Assembly (NCBI RefSeq): GCF_002362315.1
Contig: NZ_MTZV01000006.1
Location: forward strand, 248,001 to 312,000
Source: Paraburkholderia acidicola
GTDB taxonomy: Bacteria; Pseudomonadota; Gammaproteobacteria; Burkholderiales; Burkholderiaceae
Reading direction: 5' to 3'
DNA: 64,000 nucleotides
The first letter of the stretch is position 1, and each line of letters begins with the position of its first letter. Below the pieces are notes generated by a model. The model was not told the origin of the DNA. It did not search any database and saw only the letters and a program-made list of their open reading frames with translations. The position numbers and the translations under genes were made by a program. Positions 1-8,692 of the stretch are shown in pieces.

Positions 1-274
1 AACACGCCAGCCGGTCGATATCGTCTTCGACCTCGTCGACCGACTGCCACGATACGCGGGCGAAGCGCCGGCCGCCGTCGATCTGCAGATTACGTGCAAT
101 ACCGAACAGCAAACCGCGCGGCGAGTGTACTTCATGACTTTGCGCATAACGCAGTGCCCGCTCAAACGACGATTGCGCGACATCAGCGGCATTATCCGTA
201 TCCAGCTCGCGTGTCAGCACCCGTTTTAACTCGTGATAGCCGCTGACCAGTTCATCGAAAAGCCCCTTAGCCAA
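1..274 (-). CDS. ECF sigma factor, FecI-like (partial, N-terminal part)
   Basis: The N-terminal 91 codons of an RNA polymerase sigma factor run off the left edge. The translation contains a region 2 typical of iron-transport ECF sigmas (NAADVAQSSFERAL, then SPRGLLFGIARNLQID). FecI-type sigmas direct transcription of siderophore synthesis or uptake genes, and the ornibactin/malleobactin sigma factors of Burkholderia are a plausible subgroup. The start is inferred to be TTG at 274. The frame upstream reaches a stop at 308-310 without any ATG or GTG, and a GGAG sequence sits at 280-283 with good spacing. The rest of the gene and any siderophore cluster lie outside the window. Confidence 0.75.
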   Translation of the reverse strand, partial: MAKGLFDELVSGYHELKRVLTRELDTDNAADVAQSSFERALRYAQSHEVHSPRGLLFGIARNLQIDGGRRFARVSWQSVDEVEDDIDRLAC

Positions 275-978
275 GTTAACTCCAGGCGAGTGCGACGAAG
301 CGCGAGTTTATAGAAAGGAAGGGCGGTTTGACATGCTGCCTCGTATCACCGCTTTAATTACCACGTCCTGCCGAATGTTACCAACTTTTACCCGGCCAGA
401 TTTGCAGTGTCAAGCGGCGTCCAGACAGGACTGTCTACATGCTTGCGCTGCGGCGAGCGTGCGTGTAGCGGGCCATCGGATGTGAAGTAAGGGGCTCGAT
501 GCGCGGCGATTCGTTGCGGATAAAACCGGCCTGCGATGTTTAGTGAAATTCGGCGACATTGCCGAAGTTTTGCGTGCTTTTGCGCGACGGCGCATTGCCG
601 GTTATTAGCTTATATGTTTCCGGCGATGAAGCGTATTTAACAAATTAACGTTTCGGCAGCGAATTGTCGTATCGAGTGGCGTCGCGCAACACACAAAAAT
701 CGACAAAACTATTTGTTGCATGCCGGTCTGTCGATCAACGCGTCGCGTGACGATGCGATGACGTGGTGCGGCGGCGAGTTCGCGACGCGTCGATCGGTAT
801 GGCTAACGCGGTGGGTGCGGTGAGCGCGAGATGCGCGCCGCCAGTATGTCTACTGGCGGGCGAGATGGAATACGCGATGGTGCACGCCTGCGCGTACAGG
901 CCAGGCGATGCGAAGCGCGACGCACGGGTGGCGTCGACGCGAGATGACTGTGGTGCGATAACCGCGTACTACGCGGGC
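275..978. other. intergenic region without recognised gene
   Basis: About 700 bp separates the sigma factor from the GntR-type regulator. Short frames on both strands have no recognisable domain and no convincing ribosome binding site. The stretch around 595-660 is AT-richer and could hold promoters, but I see no clear Fur box or paired -35/-10 elements. Confidence 0.5.
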
Positions 979-1377
979 TCAGCCCTCGTCGAGCGGCAAC
1001 ACGACCGTCCCGCGGCGCTTGCTGCCACGGACGAGACCCCGGCGTGCCGCTTCCCGGAATGCCGCGTTAATGGTGTTGCGATGAAACCCGAGCGCGTCGG
1101 CGATTTCGCGTTGCGGGCGGAACAGATCGCCAGGACGCAGTACGCCGAGGCGCACCGCCTGCTCGATCTGATCGGCCAGCGCGATACGAATATTGCCGCG
1201 CAGGAGGGCGAAATCCGGTTGCCACGCCGACACGCGCGTCGCAACCGACGCGGTATGCGTCGCCCGGGGTTCAGGGGCGGATCGATCGGTATCGATCGAA
1301 ATCCGATGGGGGATATCGCTGCTGCTGTGCGTCGGGATGCTGTGATCCGTGCGCAGATACTGCTGATCCATGCTCAT
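979..1377 (-). CDS. GntR-type winged-helix protein lacking an effector domain
   Basis: This 132-residue protein has a disordered-looking N-terminal half (residues 1-50, rich in S, T, H, R). A GntR winged helix-turn-helix follows at about 55-130, with the pattern LADQIEQAV, LRPGDLFRPQREIADALGF, HRNTINAAFREAARRGLV and a wing ending RGTVVLP. Full GntR regulators continue with a ligand-binding or aminotransferase domain, but here the frame stops right after the wing. It may be a remnant of a longer regulator or a DNA-binding-only protein. The start ATG at 1377 (or 1371) has only a weak ribosome binding site. An opposite-strand frame over the same DNA has no recognisable domain and was not called. 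Confidence 0.55.
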   Translation of the reverse strand: MSMDQQYLRTDHSIPTHSSSDIPHRISIDTDRSAPEPRATHTASVATRVSAWQPDFALLRGNIRIALADQIEQAVRLGVLRPGDLFRPQREIADALGFHRNTINAAFREAARRGLVRGSKRRGTVVLPLDEG

Positions 1378-1623
1378 TGCCCGTCCGATGCGATATACGG
1401 CGTCGCGACCGAAGCTCGTCCGCTTTCATGGCCTCGCCAAGGGTAAAGACGAACGGTTGAAAAAGTCGGACCAGCGCGGAGGGCGCAATTATTCTTATCG
1501 GATGTGAGGATCTGATAGGTATAGCATGCAGGACGCGTGAGCGACCCGTAGTGCGGCTGGGTCTGCGAATTCGCGTATACCCTTAGCTTTGACCCTGCCC
1601 GCGTGTGCGGCGTGTGCGAACAC

Positions 1624-3057
1624 TCAGCGCACCTCGTCGACCGCCACGCGATAGGCAGCCACACCATCCACGCGTGTCTCCGACGCCAACGATTCAAGCG
1701 CGAGTCCCTTCGTTTCGATGCCAAGCACCCACACGGCAAGGGCAGCCACCACGAACGATAGCGCGCCGAGCGTAAACACGCCGCCCTGACCGAACACCGG
1801 CAGCACGACACCGACCGCATACGGTCCGATCAGCGAACCGATCCGGCCGATCGCCGACGCGAAACCGGAGCCGGTCGCGCGGGCACCGGTACCGTACAGC
1901 TCGGGCGTGTAGGTGTAGAGCACGGCCCACATGCCGAACAGGAAAAACTGCATCAGCAGGCCGGAACAGATGAGCAGCGTGACGCCCTCGGCGTGCAACG
2001 CGGCCTGGCCATACAGATACGCCATCGCGCCACCGCCGATCAGGGAAGCAATACAGGTCGGTTTGCGACCCCAGCGTTCGACCAGCCATGCCGCGCAGAG
2101 AAACCCCGGGATGCCGCCGAGCGAAATCAGCACCGTGTACAGCACGGATTTCGTCACTGCAACGCCGGCCTGCTGCATCAGCGCGCCGAGCCACGATGTC
2201 AGGCCGTAGAAGCCGAGCAACGCGAAGAACCACAGCGCCCACACCATGATCGTGCGTTGCCGGTAGGCGACGCTCCAGATCTCGCGGAACGCGCTGCGAC
2301 TGCGTTGGCCGACGGCTTCGACGAGCATCGACGGTGCGGGCAGCGACGTCAGACCCTTCGACTTCATCACTTTCGCTTCGATCTGCACGAGCACCGAGTC
2401 CGCCTGATGCAGACGGCCGCGATGTTCGAGCCAGCGCGGCGACTCGGGCACGATGCGCCTGACGAACAGGACAAACACCGCGGGAATGGCGAGCAGCGCG
2501 AACACCGTGCGCCAACCGAACTGCGGCAGCACGAAATACGACACGACACCCGCCGTGATGAAGCCGAGCGGCCAGAAGCCGTCCATCAACGCCACGAGCC
2601 GGCCGCGCGACGCGGTCGGTACGAATTCGGACAACAGCGTCTGCGCAATCGGAAACTCCATACCCATGCCGATGCCGAGCAGGATGCGATAGACGATCAG
2701 CGAGTCGACGGAATGTGCCGTCGAGCAGAGGTAAGACGCGAGGCCCCACAACACCATGCTCCACTGAAACACGGGGCGTCGTCCGAAGCGGTCCGCGAGC
2801 AATCCGGCGACGGCCGCGCCGAGCACCATGCCGAAGAAACTCGCACTCGCGACCAGACCCGCGGCCGCGCTCGACAGTCCGAACTCCGTGCGGATCGAAC
2901 CGAGCACGAAGGTCATCGTGCCGAGATCGACGGAATCGAAGAAGAAGGCGATCGCGATGATCAGGAAGATCGTGCGGTGGTAGCCGGAGAACGGTAGACG
3001 TTCTAGCCGGGCTGCGGCGCTGGGACGTGGGGTAGCGGGAGTAGCGGAGGTCGACAT
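1624..3057 (-). CDS. MFS transporter, 12-helix sugar/organic-acid porter type
   Basis: A 477-residue major facilitator with about 12 hydrophobic segments. Helix 1 is near residues 28-50, and the loop 2-3 signature GLLADRFGRRPVFQWS is at about 85-100. PESPRWLEHRGR precedes the central loop, as in sugar/aromatic-acid porters, and the second-half motif is AAWLVERWGRKPT. It lies at the inner membrane and should be a proton symporter; the substrate cannot be read from sequence. It is co-directional with betIBA but separated from betA by about 180 bp, so co-transcription is possible but unproven. The ATG at 3057 is preceded by an AGAGGA ribosome binding site. Confidence 0.85.
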   Translation of the reverse strand: MSTSATPATPRPSAAARLERLPFSGYHRTIFLIIAIAFFFDSVDLGTMTFVLGSIRTEFGLSSAAAGLVASASFFGMVLGAAVAGLLADRFGRRPVFQWSMVLWGLASYLCSTAHSVDSLIVYRILLGIGMGMEFPIAQTLLSEFVPTASRGRLVALMDGFWPLGFITAGVVSYFVLPQFGWRTVFALLAIPAVFVLFVRRIVPESPRWLEHRGRLHQADSVLVQIEAKVMKSKGLTSLPAPSMLVEAVGQRSRSAFREIWSVAYRQRTIMVWALWFFALLGFYGLTSWLGALMQQAGVAVTKSVLYTVLISLGGIPGFLCAAWLVERWGRKPTCIASLIGGGAMAYLYGQAALHAEGVTLLICSGLLMQFFLFGMWAVLYTYTPELYGTGARATGSGFASAIGRIGSLIGPYAVGVVLPVFGQGGVFTLGALSFVVAALAVWVLGIETKGLALESLASETRVDGVAAYRVAVDEVR

Positions 3058-3238
3058 GGCATCCTCTGAATGGATGTGAGAAGGCGCGCTGGGACTGGCA
3101 ACCCCGCCAACGTCTTCGCGGCCTCGATCCTTTCAGTAGACGTGACCATTATTTGCCGACATAGAAGGAATGCGGCATCTGGATAGGATGGGGGCGTCAC
3201 CCAGGGCAAGCCCGTCAGCCCGTCAGCCCTTCAGCGCT

Positions 3239-4948
3239 TCACGTCGCGTGAATCGTCTCCGCTGCACGCTTGTGTGCTTCCGTGCCCCGCGCAGGTGCTC
3301 CATTCGCGACGAAATACCGCGCAGTGGAGCGCGCCAGTGCCGTCCGCCCGCGAATCTTGTCGGCGATTTTCTCGGCGATCATGATGGTCGGTGCATTCAG
3401 GTTGCCGGTTGTGATCAGCGGCATGATCGATGCGTCGACCACGCGCAGTCCGTCGATTCCATGCACGCGACCTTCATCGTCGACCACGGCCATGTCGTCG
3501 TAGCCCATCGCACACGAACACGACGGGTGATAGGCCGTTTCGGCACGCGCCCGCACGAACGCATCGATCTCCGCATCGCTCTGTAGCCTGGCACCGGGGT
3601 TCAGTTCATCGCCGCGAAAACGGTCGAGCGCCGGTTGCGCAATGATCTCGCGCGTAATCCGGATCGCGTCGCGGAACTCGCGCCAGTCGAGCGCTTCGGC
3701 CATGTAGTTGAAGAGGATCGACGGATGCTCGTGTGGATTGCGCGAACGCAGTTTCACGCGACCGCGGCTCGGTGAGCGCATCGAGCCGACATGCGCCTGG
3801 AAGCCGTGCATCTTGATCGCGTTCGTGCCGTTGTAGTTGATCGCCACCGGCAGGAAGTGATACTGGATGTTCGGCCACAGGTCATCATCGCGCGTGCGAA
3901 TGAAACCGCCCGCCTCGAAATGATTGCTCGCGCCGACGCCGGTGCCTTTCAGCAACCACTCGAGTCCGATTGCCGGCTGGTTGTGCAGCAGCAGCGCGGG
4001 ATAGAGCGATACGGGCTCCTTGCACGCGTACTGCATGTACATCTCGAGGTGGTCCTGCAAGTTCTGTCCGACGCCGGGCAGATCGAGCACCACCGGAATA
4101 TCGAGTTCACGCAGCCATGCGCCGGGACCGACGCCCGAGCGCTGCAGGATCTGCGGCGAGGCGATCGCGCCACCGCACAGCAGCACTTCGCGGCGCGCGT
4201 GCACGGTGACCGGTGCACCGTTGTGCAGATACGCGACGCCGTTAGCGCGTTTGCCGCTGAAGAGAATGCGGTCGGTGGTGGCGTGCGTGACGATGGTCAG
4301 GTTCGGCCGCTGCCTGGCCTGGTCGAGATAGCCGCGCGCCGTGCTCGCGCGACGGCCGTGCGCCGTGACCGTGCGATCCATCGGGCCGAAGCCTTCCTGT
4401 TGATAGCCGTTCAGATCGTCGGTGCGCGGGTAGCCTGCTTGCACACCGGCCTCGACCATTGCTTCGAACAGCGGGTTCGCGCCGGGCTTGCTGGTGGTCA
4501 CATGAACGGGGCCGTCGCCGCCGTGATAATCGTTCGCACCGACGTCGCGCGTTTCGGCCTTGCGGAAATACGGCAGACAGTCGAGATAGCTCCAGTCTTC
4601 GAGACCTTTGCGTTGCGCCCATCCGTCATAGTCGAGCGCATTGCCGCGGATATAGCACATGCCGTTGATCAGCGACGATCCGCCCAAGCCCTTACCGCGC
4701 CCGCATTCCATCCGGCGGTTGTTCATGTGCGGTTCCGGGTCGGTCTCGTACGCCCAGTTGTAGCGCCGTCCCTGCAGCGGATAGGCGAGGGCCGCGGGCA
4801 TCTGCGTGCGGAAATCGAAGCGGTAGTCGGGGCCGCCTGCTTCGAGCAGCAGCACCGTCACGTCGCGTTCTTCGGTCAGACGCGTCGCGAGCACATTGCC
4901 CGCTGATCCCGCGCCGATGACGATGTAGTCGTATTCGTTCGCTGCCAT
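3239..4948 (-). CDS. betA: choline dehydrogenase BetA
   Basis: A 569-residue GMC-family FAD oxidoreductase that oxidises choline to betaine aldehyde, usually membrane-associated and passing electrons to the respiratory chain. The N-terminus carries the dinucleotide-binding motif YIVIGAGSAGNVLATRL. GRGKGLGGSSLINGM and the C-terminal active-site region YHPSCSCAMG, with the catalytic histidine, are present. Length and order match proteobacterial BetA. I chose ATG at 4948 because an AGGGAG ribosome binding site lies 8 nt upstream; the frame opens slightly earlier at a TTG (4963) that overlaps the betB stop. It is the last gene of betI-betB-betA. Confidence 0.95.
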   Translation of the reverse strand: MAANEYDYIVIGAGSAGNVLATRLTEERDVTVLLLEAGGPDYRFDFRTQMPAALAYPLQGRRYNWAYETDPEPHMNNRRMECGRGKGLGGSSLINGMCYIRGNALDYDGWAQRKGLEDWSYLDCLPYFRKAETRDVGANDYHGGDGPVHVTTSKPGANPLFEAMVEAGVQAGYPRTDDLNGYQQEGFGPMDRTVTAHGRRASTARGYLDQARQRPNLTIVTHATTDRILFSGKRANGVAYLHNGAPVTVHARREVLLCGGAIASPQILQRSGVGPGAWLRELDIPVVLDLPGVGQNLQDHLEMYMQYACKEPVSLYPALLLHNQPAIGLEWLLKGTGVGASNHFEAGGFIRTRDDDLWPNIQYHFLPVAINYNGTNAIKMHGFQAHVGSMRSPSRGRVKLRSRNPHEHPSILFNYMAEALDWREFRDAIRITREIIAQPALDRFRGDELNPGARLQSDAEIDAFVRARAETAYHPSCSCAMGYDDMAVVDDEGRVHGIDGLRVVDASIMPLITTGNLNAPTIMIAEKIADKIRGRTALARSTARYFVANGAPARGTEAHKRAAETIHAT

Positions 4949-4959
4949 GCGACGCTCCC

Positions 4960-6429
4960 TCAAAACACCGGTTGATACTTGCCGAGTTCCACCTGAACCG
5001 ACTTGATGCGCGTGTAGTGCTCGAGCGTCGTGATGCCGTTCTCGCGGCCGACGCCCGATTGCTTGTAGCCGCCCACCGGCATTTCCGCCGGCGATTCACC
5101 CCACGTGTTGATCCAGCAGATGCCGGCTTCGAGACGGTGAATCACGCGATGCGCACGCGAGAGGTTCTCGGTGACGACACCGGCGCCGAGGCCGTAGATC
5201 GTGTCGTTGGCGCGCGCGATGACTTCCTCTTCGTCGGCGAAACTCAAGAGGCTCATCACGGGCCCGAAGATTTCTTCGCGCACGATCTGCATGTCGTCGC
5301 GGCAATCGGCGAACACGGTCGGTTGTACGTACTGGCCTTGCGCGTAATCGCCGTCGACGATCCGCGCGCCACCGGCCACGAGCCGCGCGCCTTCGCGCTT
5401 GCCGCTTTCGATGTAGCCCAGCACCTTGTCGAGTTGCGCGGCGCTCGCGAGCGGGCCGAAGTTGGTCGCGGGATCAGACGGCTTGCCGATGCGAATGCGC
5501 TTCACACGTTCGACGATGCGCGCTTCGAATGCTTTCTGCACCGACTGATGCACGAACACGCGCGTGCCGTTCGTGCAGACCTGGCCCGAGCTGAAGAAGT
5601 TGGCGGTGACGGCGATATCGGCGGCGCGATCGAGATCGGCGTCTTCGAAGACGATCAGCGGCGACTTGCCGCCGAGTTCCATCGTCACTTCCTTGAGCGT
5701 CGAGCCACCGGCCAGCGACATCACTTTCTTGCCCGTTGCGACGCCACCGGTGAACGAAATCTTCGCAATGCCTTCGTGCCCGGCGAGCAATGCGCCGACG
5801 CGACCATCGCCTTGGACGACATTGAAGACGCCGGGTGGCACACCCGCTTCGAGGTAGATTTCCGCGAGCTTCGATGCGGATAGCGGTGTGACTTCGCTCG
5901 GTTTGAAGATCATCGCGTTGCCCGCAGCGAGCGCCGGCGCCGACTTCCAGCAGGCGATCTGGATCGGATAGTTCCATGCACCGATGCCTGCGGTGACACC
6001 GAGCGGTTCGCGCCGCGTATAGACAAACGATTCGGCGCGCAACGGAATCTGCTGACCCTCGATCGCGGTCGCGAGCCCCGCGTAATACTCGATCACGTCG
6101 GCTCCCGTCACGATGTCGACCGCGCGCGTTTCGGCGATCGGCTTGCCGGTGTCGTGCATCTCGAGTTCGGCGAGCGTGTCGTTGCGCTCGCGCAGCAACT
6201 CGACGGCGCGACGCAGGATGCGCGAGCGCTGCATCGCGGTGAGCGCGGCCCACGCGCGCTGGCCTTCGCGTGCCGATTGCACGGCGCGGTCGATATCGGC
6301 GGCGCTGGCCTGCTGCACCGTAGCGAGCCTGGCACCGGTGGCGGGATCGAACGTATCGAAGGTCTCGCCGCTGGTGGCGTCGACGTATTCGCCGCCGATA
6401 TAAAGACGTTGCAGGCCGTAAGAGGTCAT
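4960..6429 (-). CDS. betB: betaine aldehyde dehydrogenase BetB
   Basis: A 489-residue NAD(P)-dependent aldehyde dehydrogenase that converts betaine aldehyde to glycine betaine in the cytoplasm. Visible motifs are TAGIGAWNYPIQIACWK, the catalytic glutamate in VTMELGGKSPL, the catalytic cysteine in GQVCTNGTRVFV, and EEIFGPVMSLL near the C-terminus. The length is that expected for BetB. The reading frame stays open far upstream through betI, but protein similarity begins at MTSYGLQRLYIGG, giving ATG 6429 with AGGAG just upstream. It lies between betI and betA; the betA coding region starts 11 bp after its stop. Confidence 0.96.
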   Translation of the reverse strand: MTSYGLQRLYIGGEYVDATSGETFDTFDPATGARLATVQQASAADIDRAVQSAREGQRAWAALTAMQRSRILRRAVELLRERNDTLAELEMHDTGKPIAETRAVDIVTGADVIEYYAGLATAIEGQQIPLRAESFVYTRREPLGVTAGIGAWNYPIQIACWKSAPALAAGNAMIFKPSEVTPLSASKLAEIYLEAGVPPGVFNVVQGDGRVGALLAGHEGIAKISFTGGVATGKKVMSLAGGSTLKEVTMELGGKSPLIVFEDADLDRAADIAVTANFFSSGQVCTNGTRVFVHQSVQKAFEARIVERVKRIRIGKPSDPATNFGPLASAAQLDKVLGYIESGKREGARLVAGGARIVDGDYAQGQYVQPTVFADCRDDMQIVREEIFGPVMSLLSFADEEEVIARANDTIYGLGAGVVTENLSRAHRVIHRLEAGICWINTWGESPAEMPVGGYKQSGVGRENGITTLEHYTRIKSVQVELGKYQPVF

Positions 6430-6473
6430 GACGGGGTTCTCCTTGTATGCGAGCTGGATACGATGCAAACGCG

Positions 6474-7061
6474 TCAGGCTTCGTGCGCGAGCAACATGTC
6501 GATGTAATCGTTGGCGAGCCGCAGTGCGGCCCGGGTGTCGAAGGGATCGCCGGATAGCGCGCCGCGCAGCCACAGCCCGTCGATCATCGCCGCGAGGCCG
6601 CTCGCCGCCCGACGGGCGGCGCCGCGCGGCAGTTCCTTCGCGAATTCCGCGCACAGGTTCGAGTACAGGCGCCGTGTATTGACGCGTTGCAGACGGCGCA
6701 ACTCGGGCTCGTGCATGCTTTCGGTCCAGAACGCGAGCCAGGTTTTCATCACCGGCCCGCTTACCTGCGACACATCGAAATTCGCGGCGACGACGGCGCG
6801 CAACCGCGCGCGCGGCTGCGTCTTCGCGGCGTTGCGCCGACGCGTGGTGGCGGCCCACAGGTCGCGCAGGATATGCCGCATCGTCGCTTCGAGCAGACCG
6901 TCCTTGTCGCCGAAATAGTGACTGACGATCCCCGTCGAAATATTGGCGCGCTGCGCCACTGAAGCGAGCGTCGTGCCGGACAGACCCGCCTGATCGATGG
7001 TGAGCAGGGTCGCGTCGATCAGCTGGGCGCGGCGCACTTCGCGCATTCCGAGCTTGGGCAT
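6474..7061 (-). CDS. betI: TetR-family choline-responsive repressor BetI
   Basis: A 195-residue TetR-type regulator. The N-terminal helix-turn-helix (residues about 8-55) includes RRAQLIDATL, LASVAQRANISTGIVSHYFGDKDGL. The C-terminal half contains LAFWTESMHEPELRRLQRVN, characteristic of BetI. In known systems BetI represses betIBA and choline transport until choline is present. It is the first gene of betIBA, and a near-palindromic ATTGA-N4-TCAAT element lies about 105 bp upstream, fitting autorepression. Confidence 0.94.
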   Translation of the reverse strand: MPKLGMREVRRAQLIDATLLTIDQAGLSGTTLASVAQRANISTGIVSHYFGDKDGLLEATMRHILRDLWAATTRRRNAAKTQPRARLRAVVAANFDVSQVSGPVMKTWLAFWTESMHEPELRRLQRVNTRRLYSNLCAEFAKELPRGAARRAASGLAAMIDGLWLRGALSGDPFDTRAALRLANDYIDMLLAHEA

Positions 7062-7166
7062 GCTGTTGAACCCCGAAAAACCGTAAAAAGCCGTGAAAAA
7101 CAGGCCGCACGAACCCGACGTCAGAGGACGCCAGGCTGCGAGGAAGCCGTAGCTTAGCGTTTTTTT

Positions 7167-7180
7167 ATTGACCGTTCAAT
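7167..7180. promoter_or_regulatory. candidate BetI operator in the betI-fdhA divergent region
   Basis: The 14-mer ATTGACCGTTCAAT has outer arms ATTGA/TCAAT that are perfectly inverted. Size and symmetry suit a TetR-family dimer, and it sits upstream of betI, next to an AT-rich tract. Assignment to BetI is by position and family, not by known binding data. Confidence 0.6.
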
Positions 7181-7205
7181 CAACAAAAACCGCAAAAAGC
7201 GACCG

Positions 7206-7232
7206 TGTCGGTTTTAGTCAGACGGATGTCGG
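7206..7232 (+). promoter_or_regulatory. 21-bp-spaced TGTCGG direct repeat (candidate GbdR site) upstream of fdhA
   Basis: TGTCGG occurs at 7206-7211 and again at 7227-7232, exactly 21 bp apart and both oriented toward fdhA; each copy is followed within three bases by a short run of T. Direct repeats two helical turns apart are typical of AraC-family activator sites. The same arrangement occurs upstream of four other genes of the pathway in this window. Confidence 0.5.
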
Positions 7233-7338
7233 GTTTCATACACCGGGTGCGGGTACCAAAGGGCTACGCTCGAAAGAGCGGCGTTCGCCGAATGCCGTGT
7301 CGAAATGCGTGACGTCAGACGAACATGGAGACGAGACA

Positions 7339-8538
7339 ATGAGCAGCAATCGCGGTGTCGTGTATCTGGGGCAGGGCAAGGTCGAAATCCAGTCGATCGA
7401 TTTTCCGAAGATGGTCGATCCGCGCGGTCGCGCGATCGGTCATGGTGTGATCCTGAAGGTCGTGTCGACCAACATCTGCGGCTCGGATCAGCATATGGTG
7501 CGCGGCCGCACGACCGCCGAAGTCGGTCTCGTGCTGGGCCACGAAATTACCGGCGAGGTGATCGAGGTGGGGCGCGATGTCGAGACGCTGAAGGTCGGCG
7601 ACCTCGTGTCGGTGCCGTTCAATGTTGCGTGCGGTCGCTGCCAGACGTGTAAGGAGCAGCACACCGGCGTGTGCCTGAACGTGAACCCGTCGCGTGCGGG
7701 CGGTGCGTATGGCTACGTGGATATGGGCGGCTGGATCGGCGGGCAGGCGGAATATGTGCTCGTGCCGTATGCCGATTTCAACCTGCTGAAATTCCCGGAT
7801 CGCGATCGCGCGATGGCGAAGATCCGCGATCTGACCTGCCTGTCGGATATTTTGCCCACCGGCTATCACGGTGCGGTGATGGCGGGTGTGAAGCCGGGCG
7901 CGACGGTGTATATCGCCGGTGCGGGCCCGGTCGGGATGGCCGCGGCTGCTTCGGCGCGGCTGCTGGGTGCGGCGTGCACGATCGTCGGTGACATGAACGA
8001 GGAGCGTCTTGCGCATGCGCGTTCGGTCGGCTTCGAAACGGTCGATCTGTCGCGCGATGCGACGCTTGGTGAACAGATTGCGGCGATTCTCGGTAAGCCG
8101 GAAGTGGATTGTGCTGTCGATTGCGTTGGGTTCGAGGCGCACGGCCATGGCAGCCATGGCAGCCAGGAAGAAGCGCCCGCTACGGTGCTGAATTCGCTGA
8201 TGGACATCACGCGCGTGGCCGGTGCGATCGGCATTCCGGGCCTGTACGTGACAGACGATCCAGGTGCCGCCGACGCCGCCGCGCGCCGGGGTAGTCTGAG
8301 CATCCGCTTCGGCCTCGGCTGGGCGAAGTCGCATTCGTTCCACACGGGCCAGACGCCGGTGATGAAGTACAACCGCAATCTGATGCAAGCCATCTTGTGG
8401 GACCGTCTGCCGATCGCGCAGATCGTGAACGTCACGGTTGTTTCGCTTGAAGAAGCGCCGGATGGTTATCGGAAGTTCGATGGTGGGGCGCCGCGTAAAT
8501 TCGTGATCGACCCGCATGGGTTGCTGAAAGCGGCTTGA
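7339..8538 (+). CDS. fdhA: formaldehyde dehydrogenase, glutathione-independent (FdhA)
   Basis: A 399-residue zinc-dependent medium-chain dehydrogenase of the Pseudomonas-type glutathione-independent formaldehyde dehydrogenase family, oxidising formaldehyde to formate with NAD. Catalytic zinc region: NICGSDQHMVRG and GLVLGHEITGEV. Structural zinc cysteines: ACGRCQTCKEQHTGVC. Nucleotide-binding segment: VYIAGAGPVGMAA. ATG at 7339 with GGAG upstream gives the family length; the open frame extends earlier without support. Demethylation of betaine, dimethylglycine and sarcosine releases C1 units as formaldehyde or methylene-THF, which explains its position divergent from betIBA and its GbdR-like promoter site. 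Confidence 0.92.
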   Translation: MSSNRGVVYLGQGKVEIQSIDFPKMVDPRGRAIGHGVILKVVSTNICGSDQHMVRGRTTAEVGLVLGHEITGEVIEVGRDVETLKVGDLVSVPFNVACGRCQTCKEQHTGVCLNVNPSRAGGAYGYVDMGGWIGGQAEYVLVPYADFNLLKFPDRDRAMAKIRDLTCLSDILPTGYHGAVMAGVKPGATVYIAGAGPVGMAAAASARLLGAACTIVGDMNEERLAHARSVGFETVDLSRDATLGEQIAAILGKPEVDCAVDCVGFEAHGHGSHGSQEEAPATVLNSLMDITRVAGAIGIPGLYVTDDPGAADAAARRGSLSIRFGLGWAKSHSFHTGQTPVMKYNRNLMQAILWDRLPIAQIVNVTVVSLEEAPDGYRKFDGGAPRKFVIDPHGLLKAA

Positions 8539-8549
8539 TGCGGTGGTGG

Positions 8550-8573
8550 GCCGCCTGCGTGGGGGCAGGCGGC
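8550..8573 (+). terminator. stem-loop after fdhA
   Basis: Inverted repeat GCCGCCTGC / GCAGGCGGC (9 bp perfect) with a 6-nt loop, 12 bp past the fdhA stop. There is no U-tract, so it could be a terminator or only a 3' stabilising hairpin. Confidence 0.55.
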
Positions 8574-8631
8574 TCGCGGGACAGCACAGGGTTTGGAAAG
8601 CGGCGGGGCCAGGCGTTGCGCGAGCCCTGAA

Positions 8632-8659
8632 AAGAAAAAAGCGTGGGTGGGCCACGCTT
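8632..8659 (-). terminator. intrinsic terminator of the HrpB1-like gene pair
   Basis: Read on the minus strand, AAGCGTGG pairs with CCACGCTT across a 5-nt loop. A run of T interrupted by a single C follows (the A-rich tract at 8630-8640 on the plus strand). It lies about 35 bp beyond the end of the gene stopping at 8693. Confidence 0.8.
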
Positions 8660-8692
8660 GCCAAAAGAAAAACCGTGCTGAGGAACCGGAAG

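Noticed and set aside
410..595. 61-codon minus-strand frame in the first intergenic region
   Set aside because: No ribosome binding site or domain, Arg/Ala-rich composition typical of chance frames.
763..1446. 227-codon plus-strand frame over the GntR-type gene
   Set aside because: It has no recognisable domain and lies opposite a clear winged-helix pattern on the minus strand.
3791..4906. 371-codon plus-strand frame over betA
   Set aside because: Shadow of betA; composition rich in Arg, Ala, His and without a domain.
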